Origin: Methanorbis furvi
Lineage (GTDB): Archaea > Halobacteriota > Methanomicrobia > Methanomicrobiales > Methanocorpusculaceae
Reading direction: 5' to 3'
Length of the DNA stretch: 64,000 nt
Assembly: GCF_032714615.1 (NCBI RefSeq)
Contig: NZ_JAWDKA010000009.1
Span: 23,546 to 87,545 of the forward strand
Numbering within the stretch: position 1 is the stretch's first letter; each line of letters begins with the position of its first letter. Positions 7,669-16,264 of the stretch are shown here, piece after piece. The notes beneath the pieces were generated by a model, which saw only the letters and a list, made by a program, of their open reading frames with translations, did not search any database and was not told the DNA's origin. The translations under genes and the position numbers were made by a program.

Positions 7669-8247
7669 TTACCGTTTCCAGAATCCTGACTTTTTTTGTG
7701 CGTCCTGTTCGCGGAAGTACTGTTCGAGTGATGCAATTTGGTCCCAGAGTGTGCGGACCTCGTTTCTGAGTGCTGCGACTTCTTCAGAGACTTTGGCAAC
7801 TGCGTCAAGTACTGCGGTGTTGTCCTCAGCCATTTTTTCCCGAACTGCTGCCATCCGGTGATCCATGGTCTGAACGGCAGTCTGTGCTGATCTGACGGCA
7901 AGGATAAGTTCCTCTTCAGTTTCGGTACGCGGGACCGGTTTTGGCATCTCCTTTGGTGTTGCGGGCACGGACTCTATTCCCATCCGCTTCATGTCCTCGC
8001 GTGCCCGTTCTTCTAAGGATTTTCCTCCTTTGATGGCAGCAATGATCACTGGTTCAGGGAGTCCCTGACTCTGGAGGTCTGCGACTTTTCTGAATCTGTC
8101 GACCATGTTCTCATCATACACCCGTACTCTGCCGATTTTTTTGCAGGGGAGGATCTGTTCATATCGATCGGCAATGAGTCTGCACTCTTCTTCAGGAATT
8201 CCCAGTACTTCTGCAATGTCGGCAATTTTTCGTGTACTCTCGGTCAT
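7669..8247 (-). CDS. MerR-like HTH protein with C-terminal coiled coil
   Basis: A 192-residue protein. Residues 1-55 form a winged HTH of MerR type (IADIAEVLGIPEEECRLIA...GRVRVYDENMVDRFRKVADLQ), where the first helix-turn-helix is followed by the conserved arginine-rich wing. A Pro-rich linker (about 88-105) leads to a long helical region (TAVQTMDHRMAAVREKM...VSEEVAALRNEVRTLWDQI) predicted to form a dimeric coiled coil. There is no effector-binding domain or cysteine cluster, so it is unlike metal-sensing MerR proteins and could instead be structural or chromosome-associated. It is convergent with the HD gene, only 2 nt apart, and its upstream side faces repeat element R1-A. Confidence 0.7.
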   Translation of the reverse strand: MTESTRKIADIAEVLGIPEEECRLIADRYEQILPCKKIGRVRVYDENMVDRFRKVADLQSQGLPEPVIIAAIKGGKSLEERAREDMKRMGIESVPATPKEMPKPVPRTETEEELILAVRSAQTAVQTMDHRMAAVREKMAEDNTAVLDAVAKVSEEVAALRNEVRTLWDQIASLEQYFREQDAQKKSGFWKR

Positions 8248-8312
8248 AGCAGTATCTACTTTTCTCTTGGGAGGGTGAGTGATAAAAGGTTTGGGATGTT
8301 GGTTGTTAGATC

Positions 8313-8494
8313 ATGAGCCACCCACGGAAAAACGGAACACACAGATATTTCACGGAAAAACATCACGGAGCAGACGTGAACATCACGGAAATGTCTATTT
8401 GAATGCAATAAATTCTGTGATGTTCACGTCTGCTCCGTGATGTTTTTTTTCTGTTATATTTCCGTGTGTTCCGTTTTTCCGTGGGCGGCTCATC
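8313..8494. repeat. Long inverted repeat, family R1, copy A
   Basis: About 180 bp, fills the gene-free stretch 8248-8569. The outer arm (GAGCCACCCACGGAAAAACG and its complement near 8475-8494) and inner arm (CATCACGGAGCAGACGTGAA and its complement near 8420-8440) enclose a spacer of about 25 nt. Arms are imperfect but pair over roughly 80 nt. The same element occurs at 29090, 31931, 38460 and 42183. Confidence 0.85.
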
Positions 8495-8569
8495 GCTTAA
8501 TGTGTAAAACTCCGTAGGGAGCAGGCATAACATCCTGCATCTCAAAAAAAAGAAAAAATGAATTTTTGG

Positions 8570-9139
8570 TTATGCAGTCAGTTCTGCATACTCCTTCTTG
8601 TAGAGGTATGCCTGAACAAACGAGACAATACCTGCAATAACAAGAAGAATTCCTAAGACCAGTGCAAGGACAGGAGCCCCCTCGGTCGGGAACAGCAGGA
8701 AGAACAGACCGATGATGATACCAATAATACCAAGGATCAGCATCAGAATTCTCTGTCCCCAGGAAAGTCCGCGGCTGAATGCAAAGATCACATCCGTAAC
8801 TCCGGAGATCAACGCAATAATTCCAATGAATACCGTTGCAATCCAGATCATCGTGTCAGGCGAGACAAAGGATATCAGTGCAATCACAATACCAATGATA
8901 CCGAGAAGAATCATCCACCATGTGGCTTTTGGCTCACCGAATGCAGAAAATCCTGAGAACAGGGCTGCAATTGAGATAAAGAGCAGGAGAATTGCGATAA
9001 TATATGCACTCACATTCAATGCCGCGAACGGGAATACAAGACAGAATATTCCAAGAACCAGAAGAACAATGCCTTTCAGGAGCAGCGTCTTCCAGGCTCC
9101 CGGAAGAAGTGTCTCCTCAATCACTACAATGTTTGTCAT
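8570..9139 (-). CDS. HdeD/DUF308 family membrane protein, copy 1
   Basis: A 189-residue polytopic membrane protein with six predicted helices arranged as a repeated two-to-three-helix unit, rich in Ile, Leu and Gly. The motif LLLKGIVLLVLGIFCLVFP near the start is typical of the HdeD/DUF308 family, named for acid-resistance protein HdeD; the molecular function is not established. The ATG at 9139 is preferred over a TTG at 9160, because a TATA box (9163-9170) lies about 25 nt upstream of the ATG. The next gene upstream (9195-9749) is a tandem homologue with its own promoter. Confidence 0.85.
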   Translation of the reverse strand: MTNIVVIEETLLPGAWKTLLLKGIVLLVLGIFCLVFPFAALNVSAYIIAILLLFISIAALFSGFSAFGEPKATWWMILLGIIGIVIALISFVSPDTMIWIATVFIGIIALISGVTDVIFAFSRGLSWGQRILMLILGIIGIIIGLFFLLFPTEGAPVLALVLGILLVIAGIVSFVQAYLYKKEYAELTA

Positions 9140-9162
9140 ACTCAAATCTTGTCGTTCCAACC

Positions 9163-9170
9163 TATATAAG
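9163..9170 (-). promoter_or_regulatory. TATA box of HdeD copy 1
   Basis: CTTATATA on the minus strand, 24-31 nt upstream of the ATG at 9139. This spacing implies a nearly leaderless transcript and decides the start codon. Confidence 0.6.
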
Positions 9171-9194
9171 GTTCAGGTAGAGACAAAAAAAAGA

Positions 9195-9749
9195 TTAGGT
9201 GGTTTTTGCTGGTTTCTTTGCCATGAATCCCTCGACAATTGCGAGAATTCCAAAGACCAGCAGGAAGATAGCAGTTACCTGTACAAGAACAATTGCGCCC
9301 GTGAACGGCATAAATATGAACAGGATACCAAGAATCACTCCAAGAACACCGGAGATTGCGACAAGAATACGGTTTGCCTCACCGGTCTTGTTAGCAATTG
9401 CAATTGCAATATCTGTAAATCCGCTGATAAGAACAGTAATTGCAATCAGGTACACGATATAGAGAGTCATCATTGCCGGGAAGACGAATGCAAGAATTCC
9501 TGCGATGATTGCGAGAATTCCTAAGAGAATTACCCACCATGTACGTTTATACTCTCCAAGGAATGTGGATCCTGAGGTCAGAAGCTGAATTCCAAGAATG
9601 ATGAGCACAATGCCAAACAACAGTTCAATAGCAAGGATCGAACCGAAGGTAAAGATCAGCATGATAATACCAAGTATTATCATCAGGATACCCTTCAGGA
9701 GAAGAGACTTGAAGATGTCTCCCCCAATTGGGGCTGAGGTTTCAGTCAT
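9195..9749 (-). CDS. HdeD/DUF308 family membrane protein, copy 2
   Basis: A 184-residue polytopic membrane protein homologous to the downstream gene at 8570-9139, sharing the LLLKGILMIILGIIML start and the KRTWWVILLGILAIIAGI block (compare KATWWMILLGIIGIVIAL). Six helices are predicted. The ATG at 9749 is chosen because a TATA-like element (about 9772-9781, ATTTAATAG on the minus strand) lies about 25 nt upstream; a further in-frame codon at 9770 would overlap it. It is divergent from the PH-like/zinc-ribbon gene, about 100 nt away. A stress or envelope role is plausible from the family name only. Confidence 0.85.
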   Translation of the reverse strand: MTETSAPIGGDIFKSLLLKGILMIILGIIMLIFTFGSILAIELLFGIVLIILGIQLLTSGSTFLGEYKRTWWVILLGILAIIAGILAFVFPAMMTLYIVYLIAITVLISGFTDIAIAIANKTGEANRILVAISGVLGVILGILFIFMPFTGAIVLVQVTAIFLLVFGILAIVEGFMAKKPAKTT

Positions 9750-9852
9750 ACACATGAAAGTAGAGTGCAAATGCTATTAAATCCTTGTATCAAGGGAAAA
9801 AGTCATGTTTGACAAATATTTATAAAAGGAAATCAAGAGTAATAAAGATACT

Positions 9853-11907
9853 ATGTCGCCTGTAGAGATGCATGCCGGTGAAGTGCGATACTACTCCTCC
9901 CCGGTCATGGTGAAAAATCAGCAGTACACTGGAACGTTAACCAGCGAACGGTTGATTATCGATGGTGGATCGGCCCCCCGCGAGTTTAAAATCACGAATA
10001 TTTCCGCTGCGGATCCGATCACTCTTCCCAGTGGCGAGCCTGGTCTGAAACTTGTTTTATCCACCCCGACCGGCCAGAAAGAAATGGTCTGGTCGTTTCC
10101 GGTAGGTGATATCTTCAAGGCGGGCGAGCAGCAGGCATGGGTGAATCAGATCCGTAAAGCGGTCGGTGAAAAGCCGTTTGCTGTTCCGGGAGCCCAACCC
10201 GCGGTTGCGCGCGCAGCCCCTGTCGCAGCACCCGCAGGTGCGATGCCTCCTTCACCGGTATATGCTGCCGGCGAGATGGAGATCCTGAAAACCGCAGGAG
10301 TCAGGATCAAGCGGACATACTACACGCTGTATATGACGAACCTTCGCCTGATTCTTCAGAACATCTCGGGTCAAATCGGTCGTGAGTTTTCCATTGCGGA
10401 GTTGATGGACGCGTCCCGGATGGAGGGCGAGTCCGGCGAACCGTCGATTGCTCTGACCATTGGTTCACAGACCGGTGTCAAGCAGATGATTCTGACGTTT
10501 CCGTCGCCTGGTTCCCGCGAGGCATGGATGGTGCAACTTTCCGCAAAACTGCCGGTTCATGCGATGCCTCATGTTCCTCAGATGGCAGCTCCCGCGATGG
10601 GCGGCGCTATGGGAGGAATGGGGTATGCTGCTCCCCAAAGCGTTCCGCAGATGCTTACCTTACAACCCGGAGAAAAAACCTACATGTCTTCTCCCGGCAT
10701 CCGGGTAAAGCGTGATGTGTTTACTGCGTATCTGACGAACACGCGATTTGTGCTGATGGGTAACTCAAACGGTATGCTTGCGATCGCCGGAGAGTTTTCA
10801 GTGAACACGCTGAAAAAAGCGATCCGCATTGCCGGCGAGATGGGTGAGCCCGGGATCGGGTTAACCATTGCGTCCCGCGATGGTGTGAAGGATATGCATC
10901 TGCTTTTCCCGTCAATGGATCTGCGGGAGATGTGGATCTCGAAGTTCGAGGAGGTTATTCCGCCAGAGATGCCGCCAATGTACGGCGGTGCTGCGGCATC
11001 TGCTGCGCAGTACTCGGTTACGACGGTTGCACCCCCTGCACGCGGTAATGCACCGGTCAAGTACTGTACGGTCTGCGGAGCACGCAATCATCCTGATGAC
11101 CGGTTCTGTGCGATGTGCGGTAAGCCTCTGGCCGAGACCGGAGCTGCTGCTGCGGCAGCCGTGTCAATGAGCGAGCCGTCGGTTCCGGACATGTTTGACG
11201 GCAGCGGCAGAAATGAGCCGTCCAGAAAACGTAAAGAAAAACCATCCAAGCGCGAGAAAAAATCCAGACGTGATGAGGGCGAGTATGATGAGCCGCGCAC
11301 CAGACGCGAGCGCCCGCCAAAACGTGCGCGTGCACCCAAAGAGCCGAAGGTCAAAAAGCCGTACGAGGGAAGCATTGTTGGTTTCCTGACACGACCTGCT
11401 GATGCGTTTGAGTATTACGGACGCGAGGGTCCAAAGGATGCAATCGGTCTGTTCCTGATTTCAGGTATCGTCTGGGCGGTCATCTCAGTTGTGATGCTCG
11501 CATTTGTGCTGCCGAAATTCTTGCCGGTCACTGCATCAGAGTTCCCGATTTTTGGGGCACTGTCGTCGAATATGATGGCGATGGTGATGCTGATTCTGGT
11601 GATGTTTGTTCTCTGGATGGTCTTTGTGATGATTCAGGGAGTGCTGTCCGGCGTGTTTGCAAAAGTGTTCGGCGAGGATGCAAGCATTGGCGAGACCATT
11701 GCTGTTGTGATGCGAAGCTCGCTTCCTTATGCTGTTGTTGGATGGATTCCCGGATTTGGTATTATCATTGCCGCAGTGTGGTCACTGATTGCAACGATGA
11801 AAGGATTTGGTGCAGCACTTGACATGCGCGGAGGAGCAGCTGCAGGATGCGCGATTCTCGGTCTTGTTGTGGTTGCGGCGATTCTTGTTGCGATTGGGAT
11901 GATCTGA
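9853..11907 (+). CDS. Triple PH-like, zinc-ribbon and Yip1 membrane protein
   Basis: A 684-residue multidomain protein. Residues 1-110, about 135-235 and about 268-375 are three similar beta-rich units, each with a GE start, a T-x-x-R-hydrophobic strand (LTSERLIID, MTNLRLILQ, LTNTRFVLM), a SGEP/GEPG turn and a final helix with W (AWVNQI, AWMVQL, MWISKF). They resemble bacterial PH/GRAM-like domains. A zinc ribbon (CTVC...CAMC, about residues 398-418) follows, then a very basic Lys/Arg linker (about 452-495), then a C-terminal Yip1-type domain with about five membrane helices. The architecture suggests a membrane-bound scaffold binding lipid or protein. A PKD surface-protein gene starts 10 nt after it and is probably co-transcribed. 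Confidence 0.75.
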   Translation: MSPVEMHAGEVRYYSSPVMVKNQQYTGTLTSERLIIDGGSAPREFKITNISAADPITLPSGEPGLKLVLSTPTGQKEMVWSFPVGDIFKAGEQQAWVNQIRKAVGEKPFAVPGAQPAVARAAPVAAPAGAMPPSPVYAAGEMEILKTAGVRIKRTYYTLYMTNLRLILQNISGQIGREFSIAELMDASRMEGESGEPSIALTIGSQTGVKQMILTFPSPGSREAWMVQLSAKLPVHAMPHVPQMAAPAMGGAMGGMGYAAPQSVPQMLTLQPGEKTYMSSPGIRVKRDVFTAYLTNTRFVLMGNSNGMLAIAGEFSVNTLKKAIRIAGEMGEPGIGLTIASRDGVKDMHLLFPSMDLREMWISKFEEVIPPEMPPMYGGAAASAAQYSVTTVAPPARGNAPVKYCTVCGARNHPDDRFCAMCGKPLAETGAAAAAAVSMSEPSVPDMFDGSGRNEPSRKRKEKPSKREKKSRRDEGEYDEPRTRRERPPKRARAPKEPKVKKPYEGSIVGFLTRPADAFEYYGREGPKDAIGLFLISGIVWAVISVVMLAFVLPKFLPVTASEFPIFGALSSNMMAMVMLILVMFVLWMVFVMIQGVLSGVFAKVFGEDASIGETIAVVMRSSLPYAVVGWIPGFGIIIAAVWSLIATMKGFGAALDMRGGAAAGCAILGLVVVAAILVAIGMI

Positions 11908-11917
11908 GGTGAGCGGG

Positions 11918-13444
11918 ATGAGAAAAATTCTCATGCTGCTTCTGGTCCTGGGGCTGGTGGCTGTGGGGGTGGTGAGTGCAGCGGAATTGACAATTACCGG
12001 TCCCACCACGGCAAAAGTCGGAGAAAAAGTGATCTTCTCTGTTACGCAAGGTGATAACGTCACTTATTCCTGGACAATTGATGGTGCTAATGGTAAAAAT
12101 GGTGCCTCTTTCGAAAAAACGTTTGATTCTGCCGGGAAATATACCGTTAAGGTGACTGCATCGGGAACGAATGTATCATCTGAGGGTTCTAAAGAAATTA
12201 CCATCAAACCTGTTGCATCATTTACAGCCTCTAAAGAGTCCGGTGAAACTCCACTTAATGTTACTTTTACGGGTAGTCCTGCGAGTGATGTGACTTATTT
12301 GTGGACATTCGAAAGCGGTAAAACCAGTGATAAAGCAAATCCAACATATAGTTTTACGACTGCCAAAAAATATTATGTATCACTTGTTGTGACTCAAAAT
12401 GGAATTACATCTGATGCTTATACGAAGGAGATTACTGCAACTGAAAAAACAAAAATTGTTCCGGAAACCAAAATCAATGAAGTTAGTCCAAAAACAGGAA
12501 CTGCTCCGTTAAAAGTAACTTTCAAAGCAACAGCTACCAACTCAGACTCTGTCAGATGGGAATTTGGAGACGAAAAATCTGCCACAACTGCAGAAACAAC
12601 GCATACTTATGAGAAACCAGGAACATATACTGCAAACTTCACCGCAACCAACACGAATGGAACTTCTGTAAAGAAATCAGAGACCATCACGGTAAAGGGA
12701 AATACATCCACATATAAGGTTGCCATTGATGCAACGCCGGTTAAAGGTGCCGTGCCTCTTACGGTCAAGTTCAAACTGAATACTACTATCCCTGAGACGG
12801 ATATCTCAGATGTGAATTGGGAATTTGGTGTGGATTCTAATTCGTGGATTTCAAAAAATAATGCGACCTACAAAGCCCCCTCTTGGACGTATACTGAGGA
12901 TGGGACATATACAGTAACGCTTGTGGTCACAGCCAATAATGAGCATTATAATGCGGAAACTAAGATTACTGTTTCTGATCTCGTTGCTTCCTTTGATGCC
13001 TCTAAAACATCCGGTGCAGCTCCCCTTGAGGTGAAATTTACCGACAAATCCAGTGGTCCCACCTCTTGGAGATGGACTATCTACAAGACTGATGATGGTT
13101 CCAGGACCGTTCAAAAGGAACTGATAAGCCAAAATATCACGTACACATTTGATCGAGAAGGAAAATATGAGGTTGAACTTGCGGCCATTAAAGGTTCAAA
13201 ATCAGTAACCACCTACAAAACGATTACTGTCAGTGCCAAAGCAACAACTGCTCCGACCACTGTTCGAACAACCGCAGCAACAACTGCCCCGACAACAACC
13301 GTAGCGACAACATCCCCGGCAGTACTGGCGGCTTCTCTTTCCGCTGATGATGAACTCATCCCCAACCCCATGGATGTCATAGACGAATTTATCCGCCTTC
13401 TTCTGGCAATGATGAATCCGGAGAAGTATAACTTAGAGATATGA
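11918..13444 (+). CDS. Secreted PKD-repeat surface protein with conserved C-terminal motif
   Basis: A 508-residue exported protein. The signal peptide MRKILMLLLVLGLVAVGVVS is followed by five PKD-type beta domains (each ending in a Y-T-F/Y...G-x-Y-x-V pattern; about residues 22-100, 101-178, 184-265, 267-352 and 353-440), a Thr/Ala-rich linker and a C-terminal segment IPNPMDVIDEFIRLLLAMM...NLEI. That segment recurs in the next gene. The start is the ATG at 11918, 5 nt after a GAGGTGA Shine-Dalgarno sequence; the GTG at 11909 lies inside that site. PKD domains mediate adhesion or cell-wall contacts in archaeal S-layer-associated proteins. The coding region between about 12,050 and 12,700 looks more A+T-rich than its neighbours. 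Confidence 0.85.
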   Translation: MRKILMLLLVLGLVAVGVVSAAELTITGPTTAKVGEKVIFSVTQGDNVTYSWTIDGANGKNGASFEKTFDSAGKYTVKVTASGTNVSSEGSKEITIKPVASFTASKESGETPLNVTFTGSPASDVTYLWTFESGKTSDKANPTYSFTTAKKYYVSLVVTQNGITSDAYTKEITATEKTKIVPETKINEVSPKTGTAPLKVTFKATATNSDSVRWEFGDEKSATTAETTHTYEKPGTYTANFTATNTNGTSVKKSETITVKGNTSTYKVAIDATPVKGAVPLTVKFKLNTTIPETDISDVNWEFGVDSNSWISKNNATYKAPSWTYTEDGTYTVTLVVTANNEHYNAETKITVSDLVASFDASKTSGAAPLEVKFTDKSSGPTSWRWTIYKTDDGSRTVQKELISQNITYTFDREGKYEVELAAIKGSKSVTTYKTITVSAKATTAPTTVRTTAATTAPTTTVATTSPAVLAASLSADDELIPNPMDVIDEFIRLLLAMMNPEKYNLEI

Positions 13445-13455
13445 GGTGATATAAC

Positions 13456-13959
13456 ATGAAAAAATATGTAATTCTTTGTGCAATCCTGCTTACGACAGCA
13501 GTGTTTGTAATCCCTGCGTCTGCTGCCATAACCGCTCACTTTGAGTTCAGCGTTGACTCGTCCAACCCGATGACCATCCACTTTACCGACAAATCAACCG
13601 GCAATCCGGGCAACTGGTTCTGGACGTTCAACGATGGCGGTGCTATCTCCAATGAACGAAATCCGACCCACACCTTCAGTGGTGAAGGTGATTTCCGGGT
13701 GGCTCTTGTCGCATCTGATGCAAACTACGGCAATGAGAACACAGCGATGAAATTTATCAAGGTCACCCGTAGCGGGGTAACCGAGGATAACAGCGGCTCC
13801 TCCTCTTCCAGCGGAAGTTCCTCGGGCGGTTCATCAGGTGGTTTCAGCATGCCTGCGCTCTCCTTCGGCGGCATCACCATTCCAAACCCGCTGGATCTGA
13901 TTGACGAGTACATCAAACTCATCCGCGTGATGATCATCCCGGCAAACTATAAGATATAA
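13456..13959 (+). CDS. Secreted single-PKD protein with the same C-terminal motif
   Basis: A 167-residue exported protein: signal peptide (MKKYVILCAILLTTAVFVIP, cut after SAA), one PKD domain (about residues 25-105; FTDKSTGNPGNWFWTFNDGG, then THTFSGEGDF), a Ser/Gly linker (about 113-132) and a C-terminal segment ITIPNPLDLIDEYIKLIRVM ending PANYKI. The last 25 residues align with the C-terminus of the preceding PKD protein. GAGGTGAT overlaps the previous stop codon and sits 5 nt before the ATG, so the two genes form an operon with coupled translation. A role at the cell surface is likely; the ligand is unknown. Confidence 0.85.
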   Translation: MKKYVILCAILLTTAVFVIPASAAITAHFEFSVDSSNPMTIHFTDKSTGNPGNWFWTFNDGGAISNERNPTHTFSGEGDFRVALVASDANYGNENTAMKFIKVTRSGVTEDNSGSSSSSGSSSGGSSGGFSMPALSFGGITIPNPLDLIDEYIKLIRVMIIPANYKI

Positions 13960-14024
13960 TCTTACTTTTTTCAAATCGATCTTCGGTAGTTTGTTTGGTA
14001 AAAATAATTGAAAAAAAGAAAAAA

Positions 14025-15494
14025 TCAGAGTCCCGCACGGTAGTTCGGGGCCTCGTCCGTAATTAAAATATCATGTGGGTGGCTCTCTTTGAGACCAGCC
14101 GCAGTGATGCGCACGAAACGTGCATTTTTTCTCATCGTCTCAATATCCTTGCAGCCCGTGTATCCCATCGCAGATTTCAGGCCTCCGATCGTCTGGTAAA
14201 TCACATCATTCACCGAGCCGACGTACGGAGTCGCTCCCTCCACTCCTTCGGGCACATACTTTGTTGCGCCAATGCCTTTCTTCTGGAAGTACCGGTCGCT
14301 CGACTGGCCGGAGGTCATCACGCCAAGAGAGCCCATACCGCGGTACTGCTTGTAGCGGCGTCCCTTCACCACAATGATCTTACCGGGCGCCTCATCGGTT
14401 CCTGCAAACATGCTGCCCATCATGACAGACGAGGCTCCTGCAACAATTGCCTTTGCCACATCACCGCTGTACTTCACGCCGCCGTCCGCAATGACCGGCA
14501 CACCTGCCGGGTCTGCAATATCACAGACGTTTGCAATTGCCGTCACCTGCGGAACACCAACGCCTGCAACAATACGGGTTGTGCAGATGGAGCCAGGACC
14601 AATACCGACTTTGATACCGTCCACAAAGTCAATAAGTTCCTTTGCCGCCTCGGCAGTTGCAATGTTTCCTGCAACCACATCACAGGAGACAGATCCTTTG
14701 ATGTCTTTTACGCCTTTGACCACATGCATATTGTGGCCGTGGGCACAGTCCACAACAATTGCGTCAGCTCCAGCTTCAGCAAGCATCAAAGCGCGGTTCA
14801 TATCAAACGGCCCGACCGCTGCTGCAACACGGAGGTTGCCTGACTTGTCGCGGTTTGCATTTGGGTACTGTTGTTTTTCCAGCAGGTCCTGCATGGTGAT
14901 GATACCGGTCAGCTTTCCTTTGTCATCCACGACCGGCAGCCGCTCGACCTTTTTTGCATACATCATGTTGATGGCTTCGTCTGCAGTGATGTTGTCCTTC
15001 ACCGTGATCGGCCGCTTGGTCATGATCGTCTGCACGGTCTCAGAACCCATTTTGTGGATAACTCCGCGCACGTCGCGGCGGGAGACAATACCAACCAGTT
15101 TTCCTTTCAGACCGACAACCGGAACACCGCCGATGCCGTGCATGTCCATCAGGTTTGCAACAAAGGCGATTGTTGTTTCCGGCGTGACGTAGCGGACATC
15201 ACGTTCAATGACCTTCTCCGCATTTTTCACGCGGGTGAGAGAGGCAACCTCATGATCCGGCGTACAGTTTCTGTGCAAAACTCCGATACCGCCGGCGCGT
15301 GCCATGGCGATTGCCATCGCCGACTCTGTGACCGTGTCCATTGCAGAACTCACGAGCGGGATTGAGAGCGGAATGTTTTTGGAGAATCGTGACTGCACAT
15401 TCACGTCGTTCGGCTCGGTCCATGACTCAGCCGGTTCAATCAGCACGTCGTCGAATGTTAATGCCGTTGGGATATTGAGTTTTTCACTGTACAT
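14025..15494 (-). CDS. guaB: Inosine-5'-monophosphate dehydrogenase
   Basis: A 489-residue IMP dehydrogenase, oxidising IMP to XMP with NAD+ in GMP synthesis. The TIM barrel starts LTFDDVLIEPAESW. Two CBS domains (about residues 95-210; VKDNITADEAINMMYAKKVERLPVVDD is the second) are inserted in the usual place. The catalytic loop GPGSICTTRIVAGVGVPQ contains the nucleophilic Cys, and GMGSLGVM plus the C-terminal flap are present. The start is the ATG at 15494, preceded by GGTAAAC. An upstream frame to 15569 would overlap mfnB, which ends 5 nt before this start, so mfnB-guaB looks like a two-gene operon. Confidence 0.97.
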   Translation of the reverse strand: MYSEKLNIPTALTFDDVLIEPAESWTEPNDVNVQSRFSKNIPLSIPLVSSAMDTVTESAMAIAMARAGGIGVLHRNCTPDHEVASLTRVKNAEKVIERDVRYVTPETTIAFVANLMDMHGIGGVPVVGLKGKLVGIVSRRDVRGVIHKMGSETVQTIMTKRPITVKDNITADEAINMMYAKKVERLPVVDDKGKLTGIITMQDLLEKQQYPNANRDKSGNLRVAAAVGPFDMNRALMLAEAGADAIVVDCAHGHNMHVVKGVKDIKGSVSCDVVAGNIATAEAAKELIDFVDGIKVGIGPGSICTTRIVAGVGVPQVTAIANVCDIADPAGVPVIADGGVKYSGDVAKAIVAGASSVMMGSMFAGTDEAPGKIIVVKGRRYKQYRGMGSLGVMTSGQSSDRYFQKKGIGATKYVPEGVEGATPYVGSVNDVIYQTIGGLKSAMGYTGCKDIETMRKNARFVRITAAGLKESHPHDILITDEAPNYRAGL

Positions 15495-15499
15495 GTTGT

Positions 15500-16189
15500 T
15501 TACCTGACCATCTGAATTGCTTTTGTCACCAACTCTGCTTTGACCATTGTTGTCCGGTCTCCGCCGCAAACCATGCCGCGGACACCGATGATCTCAGGAT
15601 TGATCTCTTTGAGGACTGGAATGTCTTCAAACTTGAGGGAGCCTGCAAGTGCTGTTCCAAGGCCCAGAGATCTGTTCTGTTCGGTGAATGCTTTGAGGGC
15701 TTCCTTGTTCATAAATTCAAACGTGCTTTTTCCGTCTTTTGCACCGGTGTCAATCATGGCAAAGTCTGCACCGCATTTTGCTGCGATGGGGGACATGATG
15801 TGCGGGGCAATGCTGCCGAGTCTGACGTAGTCAGAGTATGCAGCAATCACCACGGTTTTTTCCGGGAACGGTTCTTTGACTGCGCGAACGACGCTTTCGA
15901 TCACTTCATGTGCAGCGGTTTTGTCGTTGAACATGAGTCCGATTTTTACAAAGTCTGCGCCGGCACATGCAGCACCGTATGCGGCAAGAGCTGCATTGCC
16001 CGGGGTCGGACCATAGTCTCCGATTGCGGCAGAGACCGGTTTGTTTCCGGCAAGTTTCTTAATTTCGCGGATGACCCACGGAAAATTAGCACCAAGCGAC
16101 CCTTCAGCGGGACGCTTTACATCGATAATGTCAGCATCGAGGCAGAACTTTGCCTCTTCTATTGAACTTGGGCTGACTAAGAGTTTCAT
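15500..16189 (-). CDS. mfnB: (5-formylfuran-3-yl)methyl phosphate synthase
   Basis: A 229-residue TIM-barrel protein that makes the furan precursor of methanofuran from two glyceraldehyde-3-phosphate molecules. Family hallmarks are visible: MKLLVSPSSIEEA at the N-terminus, DIIDVKRPAEGSLGANFPWV with the Schiff-base lysine, SAAIGDYGPTPGNAALAAYG, DFVKIGL and the phosphate-binding GVRGMVCGGDR. The start is the ATG at 16189, giving full family length. It is followed after 5 nt by guaB, and a HisA-like gene starts divergently 75 nt away. The truncated kinase at the window start may belong to the same pathway. Confidence 0.93.
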   Translation of the reverse strand: MKLLVSPSSIEEAKFCLDADIIDVKRPAEGSLGANFPWVIREIKKLAGNKPVSAAIGDYGPTPGNAALAAYGAACAGADFVKIGLMFNDKTAAHEVIESVVRAVKEPFPEKTVVIAAYSDYVRLGSIAPHIMSPIAAKCGADFAMIDTGAKDGKSTFEFMNKEALKAFTEQNRSLGLGTALAGSLKFEDIPVLKEINPEIIGVRGMVCGGDRTTMVKAELVTKAIQMVR

Positions 16190-16264
16190 GGATATTATAT
16201 GGTCTTTACCCCTAATAAGGGCATTCAATTTATCGATTCCTATGGCATATATGTGGTGAGAAGA

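Noticed and set aside
14073..15192. Several frames of 160-270 residues antisense to guaB
   Set aside because: They are rich in His, Cys, Arg and Ser in patterns typical of antisense translation and overlap a certain gene.
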